From: Azospirillum thermophilum
Lineage (GTDB): Bacteria > Pseudomonadota > Alphaproteobacteria > Azospirillales > Azospirillaceae
Length of the DNA stretch: 64,000 bases
Direction of reading: 5' to 3'
Assembly: GCF_003130795.1 (NCBI RefSeq)
Contig: NZ_CP029353.1
Span: forward strand, 883,501-947,500
Part shown: in pieces, positions 1 through 6,767 of the stretch
Layout: the number at the start of each line of letters is the position of its first letter
How positions within the stretch are numbered: position 1 is the stretch's first letter
Position numbers and translations under genes: made by a program
Notes under the pieces: model-generated
The model's database searches: none
The model's input: only the letters and a program-made list of their open reading frames with translations
What the model was told of the DNA's origin: nothing

Positions 1-69
1 TACCGCTATGCCAACGGGATGGAGCGGGCCGGCACCTGGCGGGGCACCACGCTGGTGGAGGGCGAGTAG
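1..69 (+). CDS. C-terminal fragment of a protein, cut by the window edge
   Basis: An open frame runs in from the left edge and stops at TAG (67-69). The visible 22 residues contain YANG...GTWRG...VEG, which loosely resembles a MORN-type repeat (aromatic, NG, G.W.G spacing). Too little is present to assign a family. The gene would converge on the ankyrin gene that ends at 124. Seen: the open frame and stop. Inferred: that it is coding at all. Confidence 0.35.
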   Translation, partial: YRYANGMERAGTWRGTTLVEGE

Positions 70-123
70 GGGCGTCCCGGCCTGCCGCCTCCGGCCGCCG
101 TCGCCGGAGAGCGCCGCGCCGCC

Positions 124-2541
124 CTACCGGGGCTTCAGGGCCTCGACCACCTGCACATGGCCCTGCAGCGCGCCCAGCGTCAGGGCCGAGTTGCCGTTGG
201 TGTCCATGCGGTAGGGATTGGCGCCGTGGTCGACCAGCAGCCGGGCGACCCGGTCGTGGCCGTTGTTGGCGGCATACATCAGGGCGGTCCAGCCGTTGGC
301 CGTGCTGCGGTCCACCTGGACGCTGCGCTGGATCAGCGCCTGCACCACGCCGAGATGGCCCCGCGCCGCCGCCGCCATCAGGGCGGTCTTGCCGTCGTCG
401 TTGGTGGCGTCGAGGTCGGCCCCGCCGTCGGCCAGTGCCGTCACCGTGCTCTCATGCCCGCCCCAGGCGGCATACATGACCGCGGTCGCCCCGTCGGCGG
501 TGCGCAGGTCGGTGCGCGCCTTGCGGTCCAGCAGCAGCTTGACCGCATCGGTCAGCCCCTGCTCGGCGGCGATCATCAGCAGCGTCTTGCCGTTGCCGAC
601 CCGCGTGTCGGGCGCGGTGCCGGACTGCAGCATCCGCGACAGCTCCGCCGGGCGGCGCAGCAGGGCCAGGACGGCCTCGCGGCTGTCCAGGCCGGGCTCG
701 ACCTCCGGTGTGGTGCTTGTGGTGGCCGTGGCCGCCATGTCGGAGGCGAGGCGCTTGTCTCCTGCGGACTTCAGCCGTTCCTGCAGGTCTGCGCTGTCGG
801 GGGAGACGGACAGGGCGCGTTCGTAGAAGCGGCGCGCCTCGCCGAAGTCGCCGTCGCGCTCGGCGGCGGCGGCCCAGCGGCGGTAGGTCTGCTCGATGGC
901 GCCCTGGATGTCCGCGGCCTCCGGTGCCGTCGGCGCGATCTGCCGCAGGCGCTGCAGCGTTTCGAAGGCGTTGTCGCCCGGCGGGGTGGTCAGGCGCTTG
1001 CCGGCGATCTGCCGCTTCGCCTGATCGGCCAGCGAGCGCACCCGCTGCTGCTGCCCCTGGTCGCCGTCGCCGCTCCCCGTGGAGGTGAGGGCGGAGCCGG
1101 CGGCAGGACCGGCGGCGGGCTCCTCCAGCGGGGGCAGGGCGGCGGCACCGGCCGGCGCGGCCTCGGCATTGGGCGACTTGCTGGGCACCGGCCCGCCGGG
1201 GCCCGCGTCGGTGCGGACGGTCGTGTCGGAGGGCGGAACCGCGGCGACCTGCGTCCCGGACGGCGCGGCGGCGGGCGGGGTCCCGGCCGGCGGCTTCGCG
1301 GCGGCCTCCGGCCCGGGGGCCGCGGAGGGTGCCGCGTCGGCCCGCGGCGCAGGAGCGCTGCCGGTATCCTTGGCCGCGGCATCCTTGGTGGTCACGATCG
1401 ACGGCTGGGCAGGCACGATGACCCGGGAGCCGGCCGAGGCGCCGGCCGCGGGGTCGGCCCGCGGTTCGGTCATGCGGGAGGCGAGCGCCAGCGCCTCGTC
1501 CTCCTGGCGGTCGCCGAGCAGGCTGCGCACCGCCCGCTCGACGGCGCCGGTGGCGCGGTCCCAGCTCCGCTCGATGCCGCCGAGGGCCTGGGCGGCACCG
1601 GAGTGGGCGGCACCGGAGTGGGCGCTGCCGGGCTGGGCGCTGCCGGGCATGGCGGTCCACACGGCGACGCCGGCCCCGGCCAGCAGGACCAGGGTGGTCA
1701 GCGCGGCGCCGGCGACCAGCGCGGTCCGGCGATGCGGGCGCGACGGCGGCGGGAAGGAGGGATCGCGCGCCGTCCAGTCGAAGGACCGGTCCCAGTCGTC
1801 GACCGGCTCCGGCCGCGCGGCCGGCGTCGTCTCGGAACGCGGCATCATCTCGGGCGGCGCCGGGGCGCTGGGTGCCGGCTCGATGAATCTGCGCGGACGG
1901 GGGGAGGAGGGCGCCGGCTCCGCATCCTCCTCCGGCGCCCGGGGCGTCACGGTGGGCGATGCGCCCGGCGACAGCCGGTAGATGACGCCGAGATCGCGAA
2001 CCGCCTCGGCCAGGCCGGGGCGGGCGAGCGTGCGCTCCAGCTCCGGCGTGCCGCACAGCAGGATCTGCAGGAACCGGCCGCTCGGGGTTTCGGAGCGGCT
2101 GAGGTCGATCAGGTCGCCCAGCACCGGCGGGGCGAGCAGCCCGGCGTTCTCCACCGCCAGCAGGCCGGTGCCGGCGAGCTCCAGCCTCTCCTCCAGCGCT
2201 TCGATCAGCGCGTCGAAGTCGCGCTCCTCGTCCTCCTCCGCCGGCAGGGCGGCCTCGCCGGCTTCGCGCATCAGGTCGTCGACCTCGGCCCCCAGCCGTG
2301 CGGTGACGGGCAGCACCATGGCGCCGTCGGAGGCGACATGCTCGACCAGATCGCGGAAGATGGCGCGGCGGCCGGACCCGACCTCGCCGACCAGCACCAG
2401 CAGGCGCTTGCGGGCCAGCAGGGCGAGCAGGAGACCCTCGTAGACCTCGGCCCGCTGCGCATCGGCTCCGGCCGGCCCTGCGGCGGCGGCCGGCGGGCAG
2501 GAGGTCTGGGGTCGTGGCGCCTGCGATGCTGAACGGTCCAT
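124..2541 (-). CDS. Membrane protein with N-terminal AAA/ExeA-like domain and C-terminal ankyrin repeats
   Basis: The 805-residue product has four parts. Residues about 30-190 look like an ExeA/GspA-type AAA ATPase, with a P-loop-like GEVGSGRR at 52-59 and an LLCGTPEL stretch at 161-168 like the family's sensor region. The invariant P-loop Lys and Ser/Thr are Arg, and the Walker B region reads LLAVEN, so ATP hydrolysis may be lost. A Pro-rich linker leads to one membrane helix (about 273-297). A long Ala/Pro/Gly-rich segment, including short tandem HSGAA/PGSAQ repeats, leads to a TPR-like helical stretch (about 545-620). About five ankyrin repeats (about 655-805, GxTALMxAAxxGH pattern) close the protein. 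Topology suggests a cytoplasmic AAA domain and periplasmic ankyrins, comparable to peptidoglycan/secretion-associated ExeA proteins. The function is unknown; the domain calls are fairly secure. Confidence 0.8.
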   Translation of the reverse strand: MDRSASQAPRPQTSCPPAAAAGPAGADAQRAEVYEGLLLALLARKRLLVLVGEVGSGRRAIFRDLVEHVASDGAMVLPVTARLGAEVDDLMREAGEAALPAEEDEERDFDALIEALEERLELAGTGLLAVENAGLLAPPVLGDLIDLSRSETPSGRFLQILLCGTPELERTLARPGLAEAVRDLGVIYRLSPGASPTVTPRAPEEDAEPAPSSPRPRRFIEPAPSAPAPPEMMPRSETTPAARPEPVDDWDRSFDWTARDPSFPPPSRPHRRTALVAGAALTTLVLLAGAGVAVWTAMPGSAQPGSAHSGAAHSGAAQALGGIERSWDRATGAVERAVRSLLGDRQEDEALALASRMTEPRADPAAGASAGSRVIVPAQPSIVTTKDAAAKDTGSAPAPRADAAPSAAPGPEAAAKPPAGTPPAAAPSGTQVAAVPPSDTTVRTDAGPGGPVPSKSPNAEAAPAGAAALPPLEEPAAGPAAGSALTSTGSGDGDQGQQQRVRSLADQAKRQIAGKRLTTPPGDNAFETLQRLRQIAPTAPEAADIQGAIEQTYRRWAAAAERDGDFGEARRFYERALSVSPDSADLQERLKSAGDKRLASDMAATATTSTTPEVEPGLDSREAVLALLRRPAELSRMLQSGTAPDTRVGNGKTLLMIAAEQGLTDAVKLLLDRKARTDLRTADGATAVMYAAWGGHESTVTALADGGADLDATNDDGKTALMAAAARGHLGVVQALIQRSVQVDRSTANGWTALMYAANNGHDRVARLLVDHGANPYRMDTNGNSALTLGALQGHVQVVEALKPR

Positions 2542-2761
2542 GGGTGCTGCACAAGCCTCTGGGGACGCGGATACTCGATCCTGACTTTAGCGACCGCTTG
2601 TCTGCGCGCGGACGGTGCAAAGGGCGGGTGGTCCCCCTCTTCCGGGGTGGGCCACCCGTTCGAGGTCTGGTATGCCGTTCGGCGGGCGGTATAGGGTTGC
2701 TCCCAAAGCCGAACCCACCCCGAAAAATCCACGTCTCCGGAACGTCCAGGCAGGGCAGCCC

Positions 2762-3664
2762 ATGCGCATCGGCATCGACCTCGGCGGCACCAAGATCGCG
2801 GCCGTCGCCCTCGACCGGCAGGGCGAGCGCGCCCGCTGCCGTGCCGCCACGCCCCGCGACTATGCCGGCACCCTGGCGGCGCTGGCGGCCGCGGTGGCGG
2901 AACTGGAGAACCGGGCCGGCGACGGCCCGCTCGGCATCGGGATCAGCCTGCCGGGGATCGTCGACGCGGCGGCCGGCACCGTGCTGCGTGCGGCGAACCT
3001 GCCCTGGCTGGAGGGCCGGCCGCTGGCCGGCGACCTGTCGGAGCGGACCGGCCGCCCGGTACGCATCGCCAACGACGCCAACTGCTTCGCCCTGTCGGAG
3101 GCGGTGGACGGGGCCGCCGCCGGCGCGCCGGTGGTGTTCGGCATCATCCTCGGCACCGGGGTCGGCGGCGGCATCGTGGTGGACGGCCGCGTGCTGCCCG
3201 GTGCCAACGCCCTGGCCGGCGAGTGGGGGCACGCGCCGCTTCCCTGGCGGGAGGAGGCGGACGGCCCGCCGGTGCGCTGCGGCTGCGGCCGGCCGGGCTG
3301 CATCGAGACGGTGCTGTGCGGCGCCGGGCTGGCGCGGCTGCACGCGGCGCGGGCCGGTGAGGTGGTGGAGCCGCCGGAGATCGCCGCCCGCGCCCGGTCC
3401 GGCGACGCGGCGGCGCTCGCCACGCTGGAGGCCCATGCCGATGCGCTGGCCCGCGCGCTGGCCCCGGTGCTGAACCTGCTCGACCCCGATGTGGTGGTGG
3501 TGGGCGGCGGGCTGTGCGACCTGCCGGGACTCTACCGGACGGTGCCGGAGCGCTGGGGCCGCTGGACACTGGCCGCCAGCCCGCGAACCCGCTTCGTCCA
3601 GGCCCGCTTCGGGGCGGAAAGCGGAATGCGCGGGGCGGCCTGGCTGGTGCCGGACCCGGCGTGA
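2762..3664 (+). CDS. ROK-family sugar kinase (fructokinase/N-acetylglucosamine kinase type)
   Basis: The product has 300 residues, typical for ROK kinases. It would phosphorylate a hexose or amino sugar with ATP in the cytosol. It shows the ATP-binding DLGGTK at 6-11, the catalytic Asp in IANDAN (102-107), GTGVGGG at 131-137, GEWGH at 153-157 and the zinc-binding CGCGRPGC followed by IE (173-182). The ATG at 2762 is chosen because the protein then begins directly with the MRIGIDLGGTK start of the family; the frame is open further upstream, but that part is not ROK-like. The gene stands alone, divergent from the ankyrin gene, so the substrate (fructose, glucose, GlcNAc or mannose) cannot be told from context. 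Confidence 0.88.
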   Translation: MRIGIDLGGTKIAAVALDRQGERARCRAATPRDYAGTLAALAAAVAELENRAGDGPLGIGISLPGIVDAAAGTVLRAANLPWLEGRPLAGDLSERTGRPVRIANDANCFALSEAVDGAAAGAPVVFGIILGTGVGGGIVVDGRVLPGANALAGEWGHAPLPWREEADGPPVRCGCGRPGCIETVLCGAGLARLHAARAGEVVEPPEIAARARSGDAAALATLEAHADALARALAPVLNLLDPDVVVVGGGLCDLPGLYRTVPERWGRWTLAASPRTRFVQARFGAESGMRGAAWLVPDPA

Positions 3665-3725
3665 CGGCCGGGACCCGTCCGGCGGCCGGCGTCCGGCAAT
3701 CGTTGGCGGACAATCGATCGTTGGG

Positions 3726-3741
3726 TTGGCACGGCTTTTGC
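3726..3741 (+). promoter_or_regulatory. Sigma-54 (RpoN) promoter
   Basis: TTGGCACGGCTTTTGC matches the -24/-12 consensus TGGCACG-N4-TTGC with no mismatch. The GG (3728-3729) and GC (3740-3741) doublets are 12 bases apart. Transcription should start near 3753, just before a good Shine-Dalgarno (AGGGGG) and the ATG at 3775. No clear NtrC or NifA enhancer site is visible immediately upstream, so the activator is unknown. Confidence 0.85.
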
Positions 3742-3774
3742 CCGTTTTAGGGGCAGACAACAGGGGGCCAGCCC

Positions 3775-4086
3775 ATGATTCGCAGAAGACCGGGGATTCG
3801 AAGCGTCTCTGCCGCGACGCCTTTGCATTCTGCAAACCGTTTCGCAAATCGAGCCGGAGGGCTTCACGGCGAACTGCAATTTGCAAAGCCGCTGGAGACC
3901 TCCCGCCATCTCGAGGAGGCCTGCGCGCGCCTGCAGGAGGCGGCGGCCGAGCTCGAGTCGGCGCTGCCCGCCGTGCCGGATGCCGGCGGACGGGCCGACC
4001 TGACGGAGGCCATCGGCTCCATCATGGAGACGATGCGGATGATCTCCGCCGCCCATTCCCATCTCGGCCCGCAGGGCGCCGACTGA
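3775..4086 (+). CDS. Small sigma-54-controlled protein of unknown function
   Basis: The 103-residue product belongs to no family I recognise. Residues about 1-40 are basic and encoded with unusually AT-rich codons. From about residue 45 the sequence becomes an Ala/Glu/Leu-rich amphipathic helical region (HLEEACARLQEAAAEL) with normal GC-rich codons, followed by a second helix with METMRMI. There is no signal peptide or membrane segment. The start is supported by AGGGGG eight bases upstream of the ATG and by a consensus sigma-54 promoter starting 49 bases upstream of it. A 15-bp-stem terminator follows at 4132-4170, so this looks monocistronic. RpoN control suggests nitrogen, carbon or motility regulation; this is inference. 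Confidence 0.6.
   Translation: MIRRRPGIRSVSAATPLHSANRFANRAGGLHGELQFAKPLETSRHLEEACARLQEAAAELESALPAVPDAGGRADLTEAIGSIMETMRMISAAHSHLGPQGAD
3822..3887. promoter_or_regulatory. Cluster of TTTGCA/TGCAAA palindromes
   Basis: TTTGCA-TTC-TGCAAA (3822-3836) is a perfect 6-3-6 inverted repeat. TTTCGCAAA follows at 3840-3848 and TTTGCAAA, a perfect 8-bp palindrome, at 3880-3887. TTTGCAAA-type sites are known targets of ScfR/PccR/RamB-family regulators of short-chain acyl-CoA metabolism. Here they lie inside the first 38 codons of the small gene, downstream of its promoter, where a bound repressor could block elongation. Binding is an inference. Confidence 0.35.
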
Positions 4087-4131
4087 GCGCCGGCGGGAAG
4101 GCCGGCCTCGGAAGACGGAACTGCCGCAAAC

Positions 4132-4170
4132 CGGAAAGGGCGGCCCTGGAGACCGGGGCCGCCCTTTCCG
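4132..4170 (+). terminator. Strong hairpin terminator, possibly bidirectional
   Basis: CGGAAAGGGCGGCCC and GGGCCGCCCTTTCCG form a perfect 15-bp stem with a 9-base loop (4147-4155). It sits 45 bases after the small sigma-54-controlled gene and also lies downstream of the minus-strand peptide gene at 4260-4322. The following U-run is weak (TGTTCTT). Confidence 0.65.
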
Positions 4171-4172
4171 TG

Positions 4173-4217
4173 TTCTTGGTGCTGGGTTTCTTGGTGCTGG
4201 GTTTCTTGGTGCTCGGG
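4173..4217. repeat. 15-bp tandem repeat, three copies
   Basis: TTCTTGGTGCTGGGT is repeated twice exactly (4173-4187, 4188-4202) and a third time with a changed end (4203-4217). A multiple of three keeps any reading frame open (FLVLG repeats on the + strand), but no convincing gene contains it. It lies between a terminator and the tail of a minus-strand peptide gene. Confidence 0.8.
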
Positions 4218-4259
4218 CAGTCCTGCCGCCGGGCGCAGACCGGCCGCTCTCCGGGTGGG

Positions 4260-4322
4260 TTACTCGGAGATGGTCTGCCAGAAGAAGAACACGACGGCCA
4301 AGACCATCAGGGCGATGTCCAT
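4260..4322 (-). CDS. 20-residue single-span membrane peptide
   Basis: The peptide reads MDIALMVLAVVFFFW followed by QTISE and TAA. Almost all of it is one hydrophobic helix, with a charged residue near each end, as in small membrane subunits or regulators of the CydX/KdpF kind; it matches none that I know. An AGGAG Shine-Dalgarno sits seven bases upstream of the ATG, and a TATAGA-like box lies further upstream. Downstream on this strand lie the 15-bp tandem repeat and the strong hairpin at 4132-4170. The ribosome-binding site, the clean membrane helix and the lack of any other gene here support it being real. Confidence 0.55.
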   Translation of the reverse strand: MDIALMVLAVVFFFWQTISE

Positions 4323-4524
4323 GGGGTATCTCCTCGCTCCAGGTTCGCCGGCTTCTATACGACAGATGCGGCTGCGGTGGCAGTGATTCCATGTCGCGGG
4401 GCGAGCATTTTTGCGCGGGAGTCCGGCCGGGCCGGAGGCGAAGTCGGTCGCAAGGCAAAAAATCAGCAGTCCGAAGGATTATCCCGCATGTCGGGGGTTG
4501 CCTTCGGGGCCGGGTTTCTGGCAG

Positions 4525-4604
4525 AAAAAAGGCCGCTGAAACCAGCGGCCTTGAGTTTAGGGAGGAAACGCCCAAGAAGGGCGAAGCAGCAATCGCTTGC
4601 TGCA
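4525..4604 (-). ncRNA. Probable small regulatory RNA with C-rich (anti-SD) single-stranded region
   Basis: Read on the minus strand, about 79 nt form three stem-loops: GCAGCAA/TTGCTGC (4586-4603), CGCCC/GGGCG (4569-4583), and a terminator stem GGCCGCTG/CAGCGGCC (4531-4550) followed by six Ts. Between the last two lies TTTCCTCCC, which is complementary to Shine-Dalgarno sequences. A plausible promoter (TTGCGC, 16 bp, TAATGT; 4637-4610) would place the start at the first stem. Size and layout recall alphaproteobacterial alpha-r8/MmgR-like or related anti-SD sRNAs; that identity is inference. The 540 bases from 4323 to 4862 hold no protein gene that I can support. Confidence 0.5.
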
Positions 4605-4609
4605 CTGCA

Positions 4610-4637
4610 ACATTAACAAATCCCCAGGGGGGCGCAA
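4610..4637 (-). promoter_or_regulatory. Candidate promoter of the small RNA
   Basis: On the minus strand TTGCGC (4637-4632) and TAATGT (4615-4610) are separated by 16 bp. The -10 region overlaps a TGCTGCACTGCAACA motif resembling CTGC-N3-GCAG sites bound by the PHB regulator PhaR. Both assignments are weak individually; together with the terminated stem-loop RNA immediately downstream they become plausible. Confidence 0.3.
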
Positions 4638-4649
4638 CCCCCTAATGCA

Positions 4650-4676
4650 TCGGCCCCGTCACGGGGCCGAAGCTTT
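4650..4676 (+). terminator. GC-rich hairpin followed by a short T-run
   Basis: TCGGCCCCG (4650-4658) and CGGGGCCGA (4662-4670) form a perfect 9-bp stem with a TCA loop, then AGCTTTT. It would terminate a + strand transcript entering from the left. No + strand gene ends nearby, so its purpose is unclear. Confidence 0.4.
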
Positions 4677-4862
4677 TGGAGGGGGTCTGTGGCGGTTGGG
4701 CCACAGATTGTTGGCGATCCTTCCAATATGGGGCCGGTATCCGCCGCCGCCGCTCTCCGGACCTTTCCGCAGCCTGACCCGTTGAGAATGTCGAGCCCAA
4801 GCCGACTGCGGCTGGGATCGGCCGGACCCTTGCCGGCCGGAGACAGGACGGAGACGCATCCC

Positions 4863-5708
4863 GTGGCACAGGCGACAGACACCGGCAGACCAGACACCGG
4901 CAACCAGGAAACCGGCGCGGACCGCGCGGCCGGCCCGTCCGCGCTGGCCTGTTTCGGCGATTTCATCGCGGCGCTGGCCGGCCGGCGGCCGGCCCTGTTC
5001 CTCGACTATGACGGCACGCTGGTGCCGCTCGCCCCGCGGCCCGAGCTCGCCGTGCTGGACGAGGCGGTGCGGGGCACGATCCGGCGGCTGTCCGCCCTGT
5101 GTCCGGTGGCGGTGGTCAGCGGCCGCGACCTCGACGACGTGGCGCGGATGGTCGGGCTGGAGGGGCTGGTCTATGCCGGCAGCCACGGTTTCGACATCCG
5201 CGGCCCCGGACTGCGCACGCAGATCGGCCAGGAGTATCTCGGCGAACTGGAAGGCGCCGACATCGACCTGCGTGCCCGCCTCGCCGCGATCCCCGGCACG
5301 CTGGTCGAGCGCAAGCGGTTCGCCATCGCCATCCACACGCGTCAGGTCGCCCCGCCGGACAAGCCCGCGGTGGCCGCCGTGGTCCGGTCGGTCGCGGCGG
5401 AGCGGGCGCAGCTCCGCGTCACCGGCGGCAAGGAGATCCTGGAGCTCCGCCCCAACCTGCCCTGGGACAAGGGGCGGGCGGTCCTGACCCTGCTCGACGC
5501 GCTGGGCCTCTCGGGGGAGGGGACGGTGCCGCTCTATCTCGGCGACGACGAGACGGACGAGGATGCCTTCCGCGCGCTGTCCGGCCGCGGCTTCGGCATC
5601 CGGGTCGGCGACGACACTTCCGGGACCGCCGCGCAATGGCGCCTGCGGGACCCGGCGGAGGCGGCGCGCTTCCTCGACCGGCTGGCCGGCCGGCTCGCCG
5701 GCTCCTGA
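4863..5708 (+). CDS. otsB: Trehalose-6-phosphate phosphatase
   Basis: The HAD-superfamily phosphatase removes phosphate from trehalose-6-phosphate, the last step of osmoprotectant trehalose synthesis. With the GTG start at 4863 it has 281 residues. It shows motif I LDYDGTL (nucleophile Asp48, acid Asp50), the VVSGRDLDDV segment, and YLGDDETDEDAF, the magnesium-binding motif IV. GTG 4863 follows ACGGAG at nine bases; ATG 4788 and GTG 4689 are in-frame alternatives but add a low-complexity, non-conserved leader. The partner synthase otsA is not next to it, so it is either elsewhere or the pathway is split. Confidence 0.87.
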   Translation: MAQATDTGRPDTGNQETGADRAAGPSALACFGDFIAALAGRRPALFLDYDGTLVPLAPRPELAVLDEAVRGTIRRLSALCPVAVVSGRDLDDVARMVGLEGLVYAGSHGFDIRGPGLRTQIGQEYLGELEGADIDLRARLAAIPGTLVERKRFAIAIHTRQVAPPDKPAVAAVVRSVAAERAQLRVTGGKEILELRPNLPWDKGRAVLTLLDALGLSGEGTVPLYLGDDETDEDAFRALSGRGFGIRVGDDTSGTAAQWRLRDPAEAARFLDRLAGRLAGS

Positions 5709-5789
5709 CGGCCGCGGGCGCCATTCAGGAAGGCTTTACCGGTGCGGCTGTAGGATCATGGCTCGACCGATCGCGGGAAGGGCTTCGCC

Positions 5790-6041
5790 ATGGACATCGG
5801 GTCCGTTTCCAGCATGCCGCTGCCCGGCCAGCCCCAGCCGGCCGCGGTACCGCCGGGCCTGGAAGGGCTGCAGGCCGCGCAGGCGCGGCTGGACGGTGCG
5901 GCGGAGCGGATCGCGGCCGGCAGCGTCGATCCAGCCGTGGTGCTGGACATCTCCTCCGCCAGGATCGACTTCGCCGCCAGCGCCAAGGTGATGGAGGCGA
6001 GCCAGGAGAACACCAGGCGGCTGCTGGACATGCTGGCCTGA
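5790..6041 (+). CDS. Small protein with flagellin/rod-like C-terminal helix, unknown function
   Basis: The 83-residue product has a Pro/Gln-rich N-terminus and an alpha-helical C-terminus (FAASAKVMEASQENTRRLLDML). That tail resembles the C-terminal helix of flagellar rod/hook proteins (FAAN.KV....E....LLD), though the rest of such a protein is missing. GGGAAGGG lies about seven bases upstream of the ATG. There are no flagellar neighbours; it stands between otsB and the end of the liv-type operon. I would call it hypothetical with a flagellar-like tail. Confidence 0.6.
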   Translation: MDIGSVSSMPLPGQPQPAAVPPGLEGLQAAQARLDGAAERIAAGSVDPAVVLDISSARIDFAASAKVMEASQENTRRLLDMLA

Positions 6042-6053
6042 GCGCAGGCGCCG

Positions 6054-6767
6054 TCAGACCGCCAGCCAGTTGCGCCGGGCCTGCTCGTCCTGCAGCAGGG
6101 CCGGCATCGCGCCGGTCCAGCGGATGCGTCCCGTCTCGATGACCGTGGCGCGGTCGGCCACCGCCGCCGCGAAGCCGAGGTTCTGTTCCGACAGCAGGAT
6201 CGACAGCCCCTCCGCCTTCAGGGCCTTCAGCGCCTCGGCCATCTGCTGGACGATGCGCGGGGCCAGCCCCTCCGACGGCTCGTCGAGAAGGAGGAGCGAC
6301 GGGTTGCCCATCAGCGTGCGCGCCAGCGTCAGCATCTGCTGCTCGCCGCCGCTCATCCGGGCGCCGCGGCGGCCTCGCATCTCCGCAAGGTTGGGGAACA
6401 GGGCGTAGAGCCGGTCCGGCGTCCAGTGCGGCGCGCCGGGGCGGGGCGGCTGGCGGCCGACCTCCAGATTCTCCTCGACCGTCAGCTCGGCGAAGACGCG
6501 CCGGTCCTCCGGCACATAGCCGACGCCGAGCCGGGCGATGCGGTGCGGCGGCAGCGCCGCGATCTCCCGCCCGTCGAAGCGCACCGAGCCGGCGCGGGCG
6601 TCGATCAGCCCCATGACCGCCTTCAGCGTGGTGGTCTTGCCGGCACCGTTGCGGCCGACCAGCGCCAGGACCTCGCCGCGGCCGACGGTGAGATCCACGC
6701 CGTCCAGAATGTGGGCGCGCCCGTACCAGGCCTGCAGGCCGGTGACGCTCAGCAGCGCGTCGCTCAT
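6054..6767 (-). CDS. livF: ABC transporter ATP-binding protein, LivF type
   Basis: One of two ATPases of a branched-chain amino acid-type (HAAT) importer, acting on the cytoplasmic membrane face. The 237 residues carry Walker A GRNGAGKTT (38-46), a YVPEDR segment, signature MSGGEQQ, Walker B LLLLDEPSEGLAP and the switch region LSEQN. The short form and the MSGGEQQ/LDEPSEGL motifs separate LivF from LivG. The ATG overlaps the livG stop (ATGA), consistent with translational coupling as the last gene of the five-component operon. Confidence 0.92.
   Translation of the reverse strand: MSDALLSVTGLQAWYGRAHILDGVDLTVGRGEVLALVGRNGAGKTTTLKAVMGLIDARAGSVRFDGREIAALPPHRIARLGVGYVPEDRRVFAELTVEENLEVGRQPPRPGAPHWTPDRLYALFPNLAEMRGRRGARMSGGEQQMLTLARTLMGNPSLLLLDEPSEGLAPRIVQQMAEALKALKAEGLSILLSEQNLGFAAAVADRATVIETGRIRWTGAMPALLQDEQARRNWLAV

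Noticed and set aside
452..3886. 1144-codon minus-strand ORF overlapping the ankyrin and ROK genes
   Set aside because: It is Arg/Gly/Pro-rich, in a shifted frame of two well-supported genes, and has no domains.
4173..4217. CRISPR-like array
   Set aside because: Repeats are directly adjacent without spacers and no cas gene is present; the same holds for 61656-61697.
4689..4788. GTG start of otsB at 4689 with a strong GGAGG
   Set aside because: The start lies in a CTGTGGC/GCCACAG hairpin and the added 58 residues are not phosphatase-like.
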